DNA of 64,000 bases, taken from contig CAIUOG010000120.1 of assembly GCA_903900705.1 (NCBI GenBank), forward strand, positions 1-64,000, in the 5' to 3' direction. Source of the DNA: an uncultured Acidobacteriia bacterium (GTDB lineage: Bacteria > Acidobacteriota > Terriglobia > Bryobacterales > Bryobacteraceae). The translations under genes were made by a program, and so were the position numbers. The notes under the pieces were generated by a model. That model ran no database searches and was not told the origin of the DNA. It saw only the letters and a list, made by a program, of their open reading frames with translations. Of this stretch, positions 26,336 to 34,710 are shown piece after piece (positions within the stretch are counted from its first letter, which is position 1; each line of letters starts with the position of its first letter).

Positions 26336-27481
26336 TCAGTTACGAGTATTCTCGTACCACTTCAGAGTGGTGGAGGAAATACACACGAGATCGATTTTGC
26401 CGTCGTGGTTGAGGTCGCCCGCGGCGCAGGCAGCGGCGCCCATGCCGCCGTCGTCCAGAATGCGCTTGTCCCAGCCGGACTTTCCAGCCTGATAGACGAA
26501 TACGCTCTTCGCCCCCTGGCGGAAGCCCGCAATCACTTCGTCCCGGCCGTCGCCGTCCAGGTCTGCCGTGATAATCGTGTGCCCATCGGTGAGCGAATCA
26601 TCGATCTGCTTCCTCTTCCAGACCCCACCCGTAAGCGTATAGATGGAGACCTGATTCCCATGCCACGGCTCGATCGCCGCCAGGAACTTCTCTTTCCCCA
26701 GATACCCCACCGCCACATCGCTCGAGCCGCACTTCGGACACGGTGACGGGTCCCCCTTCGCGATTTCCGTGCGAGTCCAGCCATTCGGCCCATATTGCAG
26801 CAAATGGATACCCGAAAAACTAGCGGTCAGGATGCTGTCGCGCTTGTCACCAGGGTTCCACCTGGTGACAAAAATCCCATGCTGCACGCCCTCATTGGCC
26901 TCGCTGATCACTTCACGCTTCCAGTCGCCCGGACGGTACATCACCAGCGGAGCATGATCGCCGCCATAGCCCGGAGGAACCGCGTGCGGACCGGTCAGCG
27001 CCGCGTTAATCGCGACTTTCCTGCCCGAACCGTCAATATCGGCCCATCGCAATCGGTGCGCGGTCGTGATTTCGTCGAACTGCCGCAGCTTCCACGGCTG
27101 GCGCGGGTCGCCTGCGTGCGTCAGAACGCCCACTTTCCCGACGCTGTTCGCGGCATTGTTCGCAAACTCCCACGCAATCACAATTTCCGGAATGCCATCG
27201 CCATCCAGATCTTCCGCAGCGCAGTTGATGGTGCGCGGCAGATTCGCGGCAATCACGTGCTTCTCCCAGGGATCGCCGGCTACGGCGGGGTTCTCGAACC
27301 AGACAAGCTCCGCACCGCCCGAGGCGAGCGCGATGATGTCCGGGCGGCCATCATGATTGAGATCCGCAATCACCGCCTGATAGCCGCCCTTCAGACTCGT
27401 GGTCAGCGTATGAGGGGTAAAAGGCAGCGAAGTCTGAGCATCCAGAGCCAGCGCGGCGGCAAACAGCAGAAGACTGCGCAT
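26336..27481 (-). CDS. Secreted FG-GAP/VCBS repeat protein
   Basis: A 381-residue protein with a signal peptide (MRSLLLFAAALALDAQ) and integrin-like beta-propeller repeats with calcium-binding DxDxDG-type loops: ADLNHDGRPDIIA, EDLDGDGIPEIVI, ADIDGSGRKVAIN, ADLDGDGRDEVIAG and GDLNHDGKIDLVC. A CPKCG knuckle sits in the middle. Probably a secreted binding or adhesive protein. It is convergent with the PEP-CTERM gene with no gap between the stops. Confidence 0.85.
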   Translation of the reverse strand: MRSLLLFAAALALDAQTSLPFTPHTLTTSLKGGYQAVIADLNHDGRPDIIALASGGAELVWFENPAVAGDPWEKHVIAANLPRTINCAAEDLDGDGIPEIVIAWEFANNAANSVGKVGVLTHAGDPRQPWKLRQFDEITTAHRLRWADIDGSGRKVAINAALTGPHAVPPGYGGDHAPLVMYRPGDWKREVISEANEGVQHGIFVTRWNPGDKRDSILTASFSGIHLLQYGPNGWTRTEIAKGDPSPCPKCGSSDVAVGYLGKEKFLAAIEPWHGNQVSIYTLTGGVWKRKQIDDSLTDGHTIITADLDGDGRDEVIAGFRQGAKSVFVYQAGKSGWDKRILDDGGMGAAACAAGDLNHDGKIDLVCISSTTLKWYENTRN

Positions 27482-27501
27482 TGCCCGCCAGTATATCGGC
27501 T

Positions 27502-28065
27502 CTACTTCGGTTCAGGGTCTTTGAACGTACCCTTCGCCTTCGCCACCGGAAGCAGCGTCGGGTAGAACTGGACGAAAGTGTTGTCCACGGCGCCATTCTG
27601 CGCATGGCAGGTGTAGCAGCGCTCCGTGCGCGGGAAGGGCTTGGCTTCTTTCGCGGAATCGCCCGCGCCAAAGCCAAAGAAGGTCCACTTGCCACCATCT
27701 TTCACTTCCGCTTCGATGGCCGCAACACCGGTCTGGAAATGTCCCGCCTGATTGATGGAACCCTTCGATTGCGAGGCCCGGATCTCCAGCACGAACACCG
27801 TCTTGTCCGGCCAGATACCAGTCTTCTGAAACGACTGGTAAGCGGTGCGATTCACAAAGACGTTATCAAAACGTTGCGGCGCATCCGGAGCGGGCGCGTT
27901 CGGGCCATAGGTCATGCCCAGACCGGAGCTCAGGAAGATCCACTCGCGGTAGTTGGCGGGCATCATCAGGGAACCGGATGCGGTGTAGCGGGGTCCGTCG
28001 GTGTCCTCCGCGGAGAAGGCTGCGGCGGAGAAAACGAGGGTCAGCAGAACGGCGGCAAAGCGCAT
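27502..28065 (-). CDS. Cytochrome P460 family protein
   Basis: A 187-residue periplasmic heme protein with signal peptide (MRFAAVLLTLVFSAAAFS). The cytochrome P460 domain runs from YREWIFLSSGLGMTYGP to the C-terminal heme motif CYTCH (about residue 150) in ERCYTCHAQNGAVDNTFVQF. Canonical P460 enzymes oxidise hydroxylamine using a lysine cross-linked heme; whether the cross-linking Lys exists here cannot be told. It lies 20 bases upstream of the FG-GAP gene on the same strand. Confidence 0.85.
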   Translation of the reverse strand: MRFAAVLLTLVFSAAAFSAEDTDGPRYTASGSLMMPANYREWIFLSSGLGMTYGPNAPAPDAPQRFDNVFVNRTAYQSFQKTGIWPDKTVFVLEIRASQSKGSINQAGHFQTGVAAIEAEVKDGGKWTFFGFGAGDSAKEAKPFPRTERCYTCHAQNGAVDNTFVQFYPTLLPVAKAKGTFKDPEPK

Positions 28066-28133
28066 GTTCGATGATATCGCGTTTTTTTGAACTTCCCGCG
28101 CGAAAGCCTCGTTACCGATTGCAGGAGTCGTTT

Positions 28134-28451
28134 ATGTTCTGTACAACCTGCGGTAACCGGATGCTCGATCAGGATCGTTTCTGCGCCGCGTGCGGTAAGC
28201 CCGCAACCGTGGCAGCCGCGACTTACCAGACGCCCCCGCGCCCGCTCGAACGGGACATGTTCCGCAATAAGATGGGCGGAGTCTGCGCGGGCTTTGCCCA
28301 CTATCTGAATGCGGACGTGTCGATTGTCCGGCTGCTCGTCGTTCTGGTCACCATCTTCACCGGCGTTCCCGCCATCCTCTATCTCCTGGGCTGGATCGTG
28401 ATGCCCCGGAACGACCAGAGGCAGATCGTTCCGGTCCACTATCCCGGCTAG
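28134..28451 (+). CDS. Zinc-ribbon plus PspC domain membrane protein
   Basis: A 105-residue protein. An N-terminal zinc ribbon (CTTCG ... CAACG, residues 3-22) is joined to a PspC domain: NKMGGVCAGFAHYLNADVSI then VRLLVVLVTIFTGVPAILYL with LLGWIVMP. PspC domains sense envelope stress at the inner membrane. ATG 28134 follows a good GCAGGAG ribosome-binding site; the longer frame upstream overlaps the divergent P460 gene. Its stop overlaps the convergent acylase stop (CTAG). Confidence 0.88.
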   Translation: MFCTTCGNRMLDQDRFCAACGKPATVAAATYQTPPRPLERDMFRNKMGGVCAGFAHYLNADVSIVRLLVVLVTIFTGVPAILYLLGWIVMPRNDQRQIVPVHYPG

Positions 28452-30541
28452 AACCGGTCGGTCGACGCCAGATGCGCCCGGATGTCTTTCTTCTCGCGAA
28501 GCACCGGGTGCAGCTTCTTCTCCGTCATCAACGGCAGCTGATCGGCCAGATGTGGTGATCCCGGCTGGCTGGAATTACCGTAGCTCACGGCGCAGTTTGC
28601 TTTCTGATTGGCGCTGAACTCCACCGCGCAATGGAAGGTATCGCCGTGCGCGGCATAGAACCTGTTGCCCTCTTTGCGGCTAAAGGCGATGGTTCGGAAG
28701 ATACCAGAGTTCCCCGCCCCGCCATTGCCCGGCACGTCGCCCGTGCCGCTCCCGAACCGGTAAACGTCGCCCCATTTCACGTCGAGGGAGCCGTAGGTCT
28801 TGCGGCACTCCCCGGCCGCGCTGTTCAGTGCCGCGAGGGTGGCCGCGGGGTCAGCCAGACCATAGCCGGAGTGCATCGGGTCAGCCGGATCGTATTTCAC
28901 ACGCAGCTTCGCCGCGTAGGCGTTGGGGCCGGTGAAGAAGCGGTCGGCAAACATCTGGAACAGCACCGCGCCCCGGCTGTCGGTTTCCGTCAGCCCGTCC
29001 CACTTCTCCAGCACATTTGCAGCATCGGTTCCCGCGGCGGCTTTCAGCAGGTCGGGCAGAATGCGGTCCGCCAGTTCCATGCGCGTCGAAAGCTTGTCGG
29101 CCATCAGCTTTTCATAGGTGAGCTTCTCCGGCTCGGAGATCATTCGCAGTGACCGCAGCGTCCGCATCTGGGGCAGCGTGTCGCCTTTGGGCGCCACGTA
29201 CGCGGCGTACTTCGCGCGGTCCAGCAGCGGCAGAGTCATGTCCCACGGCGGCTCGTTCGTATTATGAGCCCAGCCGGAGGGTGGATCGATCACTTTCGGC
29301 AGCTCGTCGAACGACAGGTACTCCGTCCAGAGAGTCTCCGAAGTGTCACCGCGCACCACCTTCGACCAGGCTTCATAATCACCCGATTTGCGCTTCGGTA
29401 CCAGACCATCGAAAACCAGCATGATGTGGCCATCGGCATCCGCATAGCTGGCATTCCACATGGGGATCATCATCATGCGGAGGGCTTCTTTGAACTGCTC
29501 CAGGTTGCGGGCTTCCCCCATGCGGAACCACTGCTGCAACATTTTGGGACGATCGAGGCCCGCCACCCGCATGGCCACCGTGAGCTTGCCATCATCGAAG
29601 ACCACGGGACCGTGGATACTGCGGCGGATCTCCAGTTTTTCCTCCGCCATCGTGCCGTTCGGCTGTTTGATCCGCAGCGTTTTCGTTTCGTGCTCGAAGG
29701 GCTTCAGCTGACCATCGAATTCGTACTGCCCGTCGCGCACCTTGAGTTCGTAGAAATCCACCGTATCGATGGTGTTCACGGTGCGGGACCAGCCGGCGCG
29801 ACGATTAAATCCCACCACCGGCACAGGCAGGCCAATCTGCGGCGCGCCATACAGGTCATAGCCCGGGCCGGTCAGATGCACTTCCATATAGCGATAAAAC
29901 GTATCGCCCCAGGCGAGGTGCGGATTGACAATCAGCATCGCTTTGCCGCTCGCGGAATGCGCGGGGCCAATGGCCCAGGTGTTCGATTCACCCGCAAGCT
30001 CTTCTTCCAGAGGCGTTCTCAGTTCGGCAACGGTACGGCCCCGTTGGTGAGCTGCCACCTCGCGCTGCATCCGTTCCCTGGAACCCATGTACATGTAGTG
30101 AACGATGCGCAGCGAGTGACCCACCACATCAATGCCTGTGACGGGCAGCACTTGCCGGTACTCTTCGCCGATGGAATTCGGATGGGCCCTGGCATAGTCG
30201 TTGATGCCGGCTGCGAAGGCGTCCAGGTACTTTCGGAACTCGGGATCCTGCGCGGCATACCACTGTTTCGCGCGTTCCGGCACTCCATTCAGCTGCACCC
30301 AGCGGTCCAGTTGCAAATGGGTCGGCCCCCAATACTCCGCGGCCCGCCCTCGCGACTCGCCATAGAGCTTCAGCAGCAGGTTAGCCTGATTCTGCGCCTG
30401 CGCCCAGCCGTGAGCATGGAACATGCCTTCGCGGGTAGTGGCGAAAATGTGGGGGACGCCGTAGGTGTCCCAGAGTATTTCTGTTTTGTCGGCGGCAAAA
30501 CAGGGCGCAAGAAAAAGAAGGAAGAGAGGCAGCAGGCGCAT
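28448..30541 (-). CDS. Penicillin acylase family (acyl-homoserine-lactone acylase-like) N-terminal nucleophile hydrolase
   Basis: A 697-residue periplasmic Ntn hydrolase with signal peptide (MRLLPLFLLFLAPCFA). Alpha-chain motifs include WDTYGVPHIFATTREGMFHAHGWAQAQ in two parts, and the autocleavage site precedes Ser186 in AGESNTWAIG, the expected nucleophile. Beta-chain features include HLAWGDTFYRYMEVHLTGPG and GFNRRAGWSRTVN. Relatives cleave the amide of acyl-homoserine lactones or cyclic lipopeptides, others beta-lactams; the substrate is unknown. The residue before the nucleophile is Glu rather than the common Gly. Confidence 0.88.
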   Translation of the reverse strand: MRLLPLFLLFLAPCFAADKTEILWDTYGVPHIFATTREGMFHAHGWAQAQNQANLLLKLYGESRGRAAEYWGPTHLQLDRWVQLNGVPERAKQWYAAQDPEFRKYLDAFAAGINDYARAHPNSIGEEYRQVLPVTGIDVVGHSLRIVHYMYMGSRERMQREVAAHQRGRTVAELRTPLEEELAGESNTWAIGPAHSASGKAMLIVNPHLAWGDTFYRYMEVHLTGPGYDLYGAPQIGLPVPVVGFNRRAGWSRTVNTIDTVDFYELKVRDGQYEFDGQLKPFEHETKTLRIKQPNGTMAEEKLEIRRSIHGPVVFDDGKLTVAMRVAGLDRPKMLQQWFRMGEARNLEQFKEALRMMMIPMWNASYADADGHIMLVFDGLVPKRKSGDYEAWSKVVRGDTSETLWTEYLSFDELPKVIDPPSGWAHNTNEPPWDMTLPLLDRAKYAAYVAPKGDTLPQMRTLRSLRMISEPEKLTYEKLMADKLSTRMELADRILPDLLKAAAGTDAANVLEKWDGLTETDSRGAVLFQMFADRFFTGPNAYAAKLRVKYDPADPMHSGYGLADPAATLAALNSAAGECRKTYGSLDVKWGDVYRFGSGTGDVPGNGGAGNSGIFRTIAFSRKEGNRFYAAHGDTFHCAVEFSANQKANCAVSYGNSSQPGSPHLADQLPLMTEKKLHPVLREKKDIRAHLASTDRF

Positions 30542-30654
30542 AGATTTGGGAATCGAACGGCTGGCAACCTGGTCAACCGGTTCGTTTGGCCGATTCTAAC
30601 ACCCTATGCTGCAGTGGCAGGCGCTGCGAACGTCGCGCCAGCCATACAGACGGA

Positions 30655-30698
30655 ATAAAAACGAAAAACCGGTGTGTCTCTCACGAGTCACACCGGTT
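30655..30698 (-). terminator. Minus-strand intrinsic terminator
   Basis: A ten-base-pair stem, AACCGGTGTG with CACACCGGTT (30667-30698), whose minus-strand product is followed by TTTCGTTTTTATT. On the plus strand no T tract follows. No minus-strand gene ends here, so it would either stop a small RNA made from the right or act as a leader attenuator 114 bases before the acylase gene. Confidence 0.7.
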
Positions 30699-30860
30699 AC
30701 CTGACGAGCGTGGTTGAGGGGGACCACGCTGGTCTGGCGCTGATCCGTCCGGGTGACAGAGGGGTTGCCGTATCCCGGCGGAAAAGCACCGTCCAGTCTT
30801 GCTAAATGTGGAGACGCCCGGATGGGGCCAACGGTTATCAGTGAAATGTAAATTCATGTA
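30699..30860 (-). ncRNA. Possible structured small RNA or leader in a 372-base intergenic region
   Basis: The interval 30542-30913 carries no gene. Besides the terminator at 30655-30698 it contains two more hairpins: GCGTGGT/ACCACGC (30708-30729) and CCGTCCGGG/CCCGGCGG (30745-30781, eight pairs with one bulged T). Three hairpins in line, the last ending in a minus-strand terminator, look like a small RNA or an attenuated leader read toward the acylase gene. I compared it by eye with common riboswitches and with 6S and SRP RNA and found no match. The 5' boundary is a guess and strand is inferred from the terminator alone. Confidence 0.35.
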
Positions 30861-30913
30861 GATTGTCGGCCAGGCTGTAACCGCGGCGGGCCGCCTGATA
30901 AATTCAATGGGCG

Positions 30914-32047
30914 ATGAAGAAGAAACTACTTTTGGCCCTGGCGCTCGCGCCTCTGTTCTCCGCCCTGCTCTCCGCCCAACTGGTGTACGTCGGAACCTAC
31001 ACGGAGCCCCAAAGCAACTCCAAAGGCATCTACGCCTACCGGTTCGACAACAAAACCGGCAAAATGGCCCCCCTGGGACTGGTGGCCGAGGGTCCGAATC
31101 CGACCTTCCTCGCCGTTCACCCCAATGGAAAATTCCTCTATGCGATCAACGAGATCGACGAATACAAGGGGAAGAAATCCGGCGCCGTCACCGCTTACTC
31201 GATCGATAAGGCCACCGGCAAACTCACCCAGCTCAACCAAGTCTCTTCCGGCGCAGCCGGCCCCTGCCACATTGTGATTGACGCGACCGGTAAAGCCGCG
31301 CTGGTGGCCAACTACTCCGGCGGTGCCTTCGCCTCACTCCCGGTGATGGCCGATGGCAAGCTGGGCGAACCGGCCTCCGTGATCCAGTTGGAAGGTTCCG
31401 GCCCGAATAAAGCCCGCCAGGCCGCGCCCCACGCGCACTCCGTGGTGCTCACGAAGAACAATAAATTCGTGTTCGGCGGCGATCTCGGCACCGACCGCGT
31501 CATGAGCTATCGCCTTGACCCCGCCACCGCGAAGATCGCCCCGAACAATCCGGCCTTTGGCATGGTGAAACCCGGTTCCGGCCCCCGCCACCTGGCCTTC
31601 TCGCCCGACCAGAAACATGCCTGGGTACTGAGCGAAATGGCTTCCACCATTACGACTTTTGATTTCGACGCCAACACCGGCACCCTCAAAGATGTGGACG
31701 TCATCTCCACCCTTCCCTCCGACTTTAAGGGCCAGAGCACCACCGCTGAAATCGAAGTCGACGCAAAGGGCCAGCACGTTTACGCCTCCAACCGCGGCCA
31801 TGACTCCATCGCCGTTTTTGATGTGGATTCGAAGACCGGCAAGCTGAAATTCGTGCAGGCGGTCACCACCAGTGGCTCCATCCCGCGTGCTTTCGTGCTC
31901 GATCCTTCCGGGAACTTTATTCTCGCGGGCAACCAGAAGACCAACAATATCTCGGTTCTGCGCATCGACAAAGCCACAGGCAAGCTCACGCCGCTGGGCG
32001 ACAGGATTGAACTAGGCGCGCCTGTGACGTTTGCGTTTGTGAAGTAG
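30914..32047 (+). CDS. Secreted lactonase family protein (6-phosphogluconolactonase-like seven-bladed propeller)
   Basis: A 377-residue protein with signal peptide (MKKKLLLALALAPLFSALLS). Seven propeller blades of the Pgl/YbhE (PF10282) family follow: YVGTYTEPQSNSKGIYAYRF, PTFLAVHPNGKFLYAINEID, GPCHIVIDATGKAALVANYS, AAPHAHSVVLTKNNKFVFGG, GPRHLAFSPDQKHAWVLSEM and IPRAFVLDPSGNFILAGNQK. The cytoplasmic relatives hydrolyse 6-phosphogluconolactone; a secreted copy probably has another lactone or is a binding protein. Confidence 0.88.
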   Translation: MKKKLLLALALAPLFSALLSAQLVYVGTYTEPQSNSKGIYAYRFDNKTGKMAPLGLVAEGPNPTFLAVHPNGKFLYAINEIDEYKGKKSGAVTAYSIDKATGKLTQLNQVSSGAAGPCHIVIDATGKAALVANYSGGAFASLPVMADGKLGEPASVIQLEGSGPNKARQAAPHAHSVVLTKNNKFVFGGDLGTDRVMSYRLDPATAKIAPNNPAFGMVKPGSGPRHLAFSPDQKHAWVLSEMASTITTFDFDANTGTLKDVDVISTLPSDFKGQSTTAEIEVDAKGQHVYASNRGHDSIAVFDVDSKTGKLKFVQAVTTSGSIPRAFVLDPSGNFILAGNQKTNNISVLRIDKATGKLTPLGDRIELGAPVTFAFVK

Positions 32048-32049
32048 CT

Positions 32050-33150
32050 TCAGAGGCCCGAACGAAACAGTTCGGCAATCGGCAGGGTTCCGGGTTGCAC
32101 TACCGGAACCCCGTTCATCACCATATGGGGCGGCACGCCCAGCGCGGAGTAAATTGTCGCAGCCAGCTGCTGCGGATCGACCGGGTTCTCCCTTGGCTCC
32201 GCCCCCAGCCGGTCGGAACTGCCATACACCTGCCCGCCCTGAATTCCTCCACCCGCCATCACCACCGTGGAGCATTGCGGCCAGTGGTCGCGGCCCCCGG
32301 TCGGATTAATCTTCGGGCTCCGGCCGAACTCTCCCATCGCGACAACCAGCGTATTTTCCAGCATGCCGCGCCGTTGCAGATCTTCGAGCAAAGCCACATA
32401 GGCCTGATCGAACATCGGACCCACATGATCGCGGTAACAGGAAATCGGACTGAATGGCGCGGCGCCATGGATATCCCACGTGGTTTCGCCGAACACCGTT
32501 TCAAACATGTTCACGGTCACGAAACGGCTGCCCGCTTCCACCAGACGCCGCGCCATCAGGCAGCTTTGGCCAAACCGGTTCAACCCGTACGCGCGTCGCG
32601 CACTCTCGGATTCACCCGATAAATCGAACCCGTGGAACGGCAGCAGCAAAGGTTCGAAATCCCCGCCCAGATAGCCCGCACCCTGCCCGTGTGGCATGTT
32701 ACCGCCGGTCGCGCCGATGGCAAACGGAAGGACCACCGGCCGCGCGCCCGTGACACTCGAAAAAACGGACCCAAAACAGGGATGCTCCGGCTCATCGCCC
32801 TCCGAAAACCGGCCCGTCTGCATCAACTGGTGGCCCGCGTCGTGATACGACGGCCCGTCGTGATAAACCGACCGGATCAGCGCATACTTCTCCGCATGAC
32901 GCGCCATGCGGGGGAAGATCTCAGAGATTTCAATGCCCGGAACATTGGTTTTTACGGGACGAAACGGACCGCGGTAATCGGAGGGAGCATCCGGCTTCGG
33001 GTCCCATGTATCCAGTTGGGAAGGTCCGCCGACAAGCATCAGGACGATGCAGCTGGCCGGCTCACGAACCGATTCCTTCGCGAAGCCAAAGGCCCCCGGT
33101 AGACCAGGCGCCGCCAGCGCGCCCGCCCGCAGAAAATCCCGTCGCCGCAT
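32050..33150 (-). CDS. DUF1501 domain protein, Tat-exported
   Basis: A 366-residue protein with a twin-arginine signal (MRRRDFLRAGALAAPGLPGA). The DUF1501 body belongs to the alkaline-phosphatase/sulfatase-like superfamily: CIVLMLVGGPSQLDTWDPKP, SVYHDGPSYHDAGHQLMQTG, GSRFVTVNMF, NTLVVAMGEFGRSPKINPTG and GRDHWPQCSTVVMAGGGIQG with conserved Asp/His positions. It usually sits beside a DUF1549/DUF1553 cytochrome gene; none is present here. Convergent with the lactonase gene, two bases apart. Confidence 0.9.
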   Translation of the reverse strand: MRRRDFLRAGALAAPGLPGAFGFAKESVREPASCIVLMLVGGPSQLDTWDPKPDAPSDYRGPFRPVKTNVPGIEISEIFPRMARHAEKYALIRSVYHDGPSYHDAGHQLMQTGRFSEGDEPEHPCFGSVFSSVTGARPVVLPFAIGATGGNMPHGQGAGYLGGDFEPLLLPFHGFDLSGESESARRAYGLNRFGQSCLMARRLVEAGSRFVTVNMFETVFGETTWDIHGAAPFSPISCYRDHVGPMFDQAYVALLEDLQRRGMLENTLVVAMGEFGRSPKINPTGGRDHWPQCSTVVMAGGGIQGGQVYGSSDRLGAEPRENPVDPQQLAATIYSALGVPPHMVMNGVPVVQPGTLPIAELFRSGL

Positions 33151-33165
33151 GACGTGATTCTATCG

Positions 33166-33378
33166 TTACTGGTTCTCTTCGTACTCTTCGTGCCATGCCA
33201 TCTGAATGGCTTCCAGCTTTCCTTCGCTGGATTTGGCCGGATCGTCGTCAAAGTCTTCCAACTGGGTCACCCATTTGTGCAAATCCGTAAAGCGCACCGT
33301 CAGGGGGTCTACGTCCGGATGCTGTTCATAAAGAGCCAGAGCGATATCTTCGGCGTTGTCCCACGCAAGTCCTTGCAT
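33166..33378 (-). CDS. iscX: Fe-S cluster assembly protein IscX
   Basis: A 70-residue acidic protein that fits IscX throughout its length: LAWDNAEDIALALYEQHPDV, DPLTVRFTDLHKWVTQLEDF and DDDPAKSSEGKLEAIQMAWH. In the ISC system IscX binds IscS and modulates iron delivery. Here it stands alone between the DUF1501 gene (15 bases downstream) and a divergent S41 peptidase gene; no iscS, iscU, hscA or fdx is in the window. Confidence 0.9.
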   Translation of the reverse strand: MQGLAWDNAEDIALALYEQHPDVDPLTVRFTDLHKWVTQLEDFDDDPAKSSEGKLEAIQMAWHEEYEENQ

Positions 33379-33384
33379 GGAGTC

Positions 33385-34710
33385 ATGCTATCCTGCCGGT
33401 GGATCAGAGTGCCACCACCCCGTTCGATATTTTTTCGCGCCGCACGATTCTTTACAATCGCGAGTCTGGCGGGCTGTCTTTCCGGCCAGCTGACACCCAA
33501 CCAGAAGGTCGGGACCATGGACTCGTTCGAGCAGGTCTGGCGTACCGTTCGCGACCGTCATCCCGATCCGAAACTCAACGGGCTTGATTGGCAGGCCATC
33601 CACGACATCACAAAACCGCGCATCGCAAAGGCGCAATCTCTCGACGAAGTGCGGGCAATCCTCTCGGAGATGCTGAGCAGACTCAGCGCCTCCCACTACG
33701 CAATTATTCCGGGCGATCTGTACAAACCTCTCAGCGATTCCGGCACTGCGCCTGACGGTGACGCTTCGTCCGGCATCACGCCCATGCTGATCGACGGCAA
33801 AGCCGTGGTGGGCCGCGTGGAACCCGGTTCCCCGGCGGCTCGCGCGGGCGTGAAACCCGGCATGGTTCTCGACAGCATCGGCGGGGACAGCGTCGCGCCA
33901 TTGCTCGAACTCTCCGGGAAACTGAAAGATCAGGAATCGCAGCGCATTGTGCAGCGTTCGGTGTCGCGTCGGCTGAACGGCCCCGCGGCCGAACCACTGC
34001 AACTGGATGTTCTCGATGAAAACGGCGCAAAGAAACACCTCGAAGTGGAGCGGCAGCCCGAGGGCAAGCTGGTTACCTTCGGGAATCTGCCGCAACAGCG
34101 CGTCACGTTTGAAGCGCGCGCCCTTGCGTCCGGCGCGGGTTACATCCGCTTCAATGAGTTTCTGGACCCCGTGTCGATGATGCCCCGGTTTGAGGCTGCA
34201 GTGAAGAGTTTCGCCAAATCCCCCGGCATTGTGCTCGATCTTCGGGGCAATCCCGGTGGCATCGGAATCATGGCGATGGGGATTGCGGGCTTCTTCATCC
34301 ATCAGTCCGGCCTCAAGCTCGGCGAGATGAAAATGCGGGATGCCACGCTGAAGTTCGTCATCTTCCCCCGCCCGGAGACTTACGCCGGTAAACTGGCCAT
34401 TCTGGTGGACGCCGGAAGCGCCTCCACCACTGAGATTCTGGCGCAGGGATTACAGGATCTGGGACGTGCGCGCATCTTCGGCACGCGGACCGCGGGCGCC
34501 GCCCTGCCATCTGATATTGTTCGTCTGCCCGATGGCGATGGTTTCCAGTACGCACAGGCAAGCTACACTTCTGACAAGGGGAAAGTGCTGGAGGGCAACG
34601 GTGTAACGCCGGACGTGGAAGTACGTCAAACCGAGGGTGCACTCCTTGCCGGGCACGATCTTGTTCTTGAAGCAGCGGAAAACTGGATTTCGACGCCTGC
34701 TGGCCGCTAG
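33385..34710 (+). CDS. S41 family peptidase (C-terminal processing protease-like)
   Basis: A 441-residue exported protease. A signal with a possible lipobox (FFTIASLAGC) is followed by a helical cap, a PDZ domain (ITPMLIDGKAVVGRVEPGSP, ARAGVKPGMVLDSIGG) and the S41 catalytic domain (GYIRFNEF, GIVLDLRGNPGG, ILVDAGSASTTEILAQGLQD with the nucleophile Ser in GSAS). The general-base Lys of CtpA is not seen at its usual place: the segment reads FGTRTAGAALPSD, as in the tricorn-like branch. Starts at ATG 33385 or GTG 33409; the longer frame is antisense to iscX. The end overlaps the next gene. Confidence 0.88.
   Translation: MLSCRWIRVPPPRSIFFRAARFFTIASLAGCLSGQLTPNQKVGTMDSFEQVWRTVRDRHPDPKLNGLDWQAIHDITKPRIAKAQSLDEVRAILSEMLSRLSASHYAIIPGDLYKPLSDSGTAPDGDASSGITPMLIDGKAVVGRVEPGSPAARAGVKPGMVLDSIGGDSVAPLLELSGKLKDQESQRIVQRSVSRRLNGPAAEPLQLDVLDENGAKKHLEVERQPEGKLVTFGNLPQQRVTFEARALASGAGYIRFNEFLDPVSMMPRFEAAVKSFAKSPGIVLDLRGNPGGIGIMAMGIAGFFIHQSGLKLGEMKMRDATLKFVIFPRPETYAGKLAILVDAGSASTTEILAQGLQDLGRARIFGTRTAGAALPSDIVRLPDGDGFQYAQASYTSDKGKVLEGNGVTPDVEVRQTEGALLAGHDLVLEAAENWISTPAGR

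Noticed and set aside
30600-30860. Known riboswitch, 6S RNA or SRP RNA in the 30.6-30.9 kb gap
   Set aside because: The hairpins are real but I find none of the conserved cores (for example c-di-GMP, cobalamin, TPP, glycine or the SRP GGAAGCAGCC loop), so only an unassigned RNA candidate is reported.
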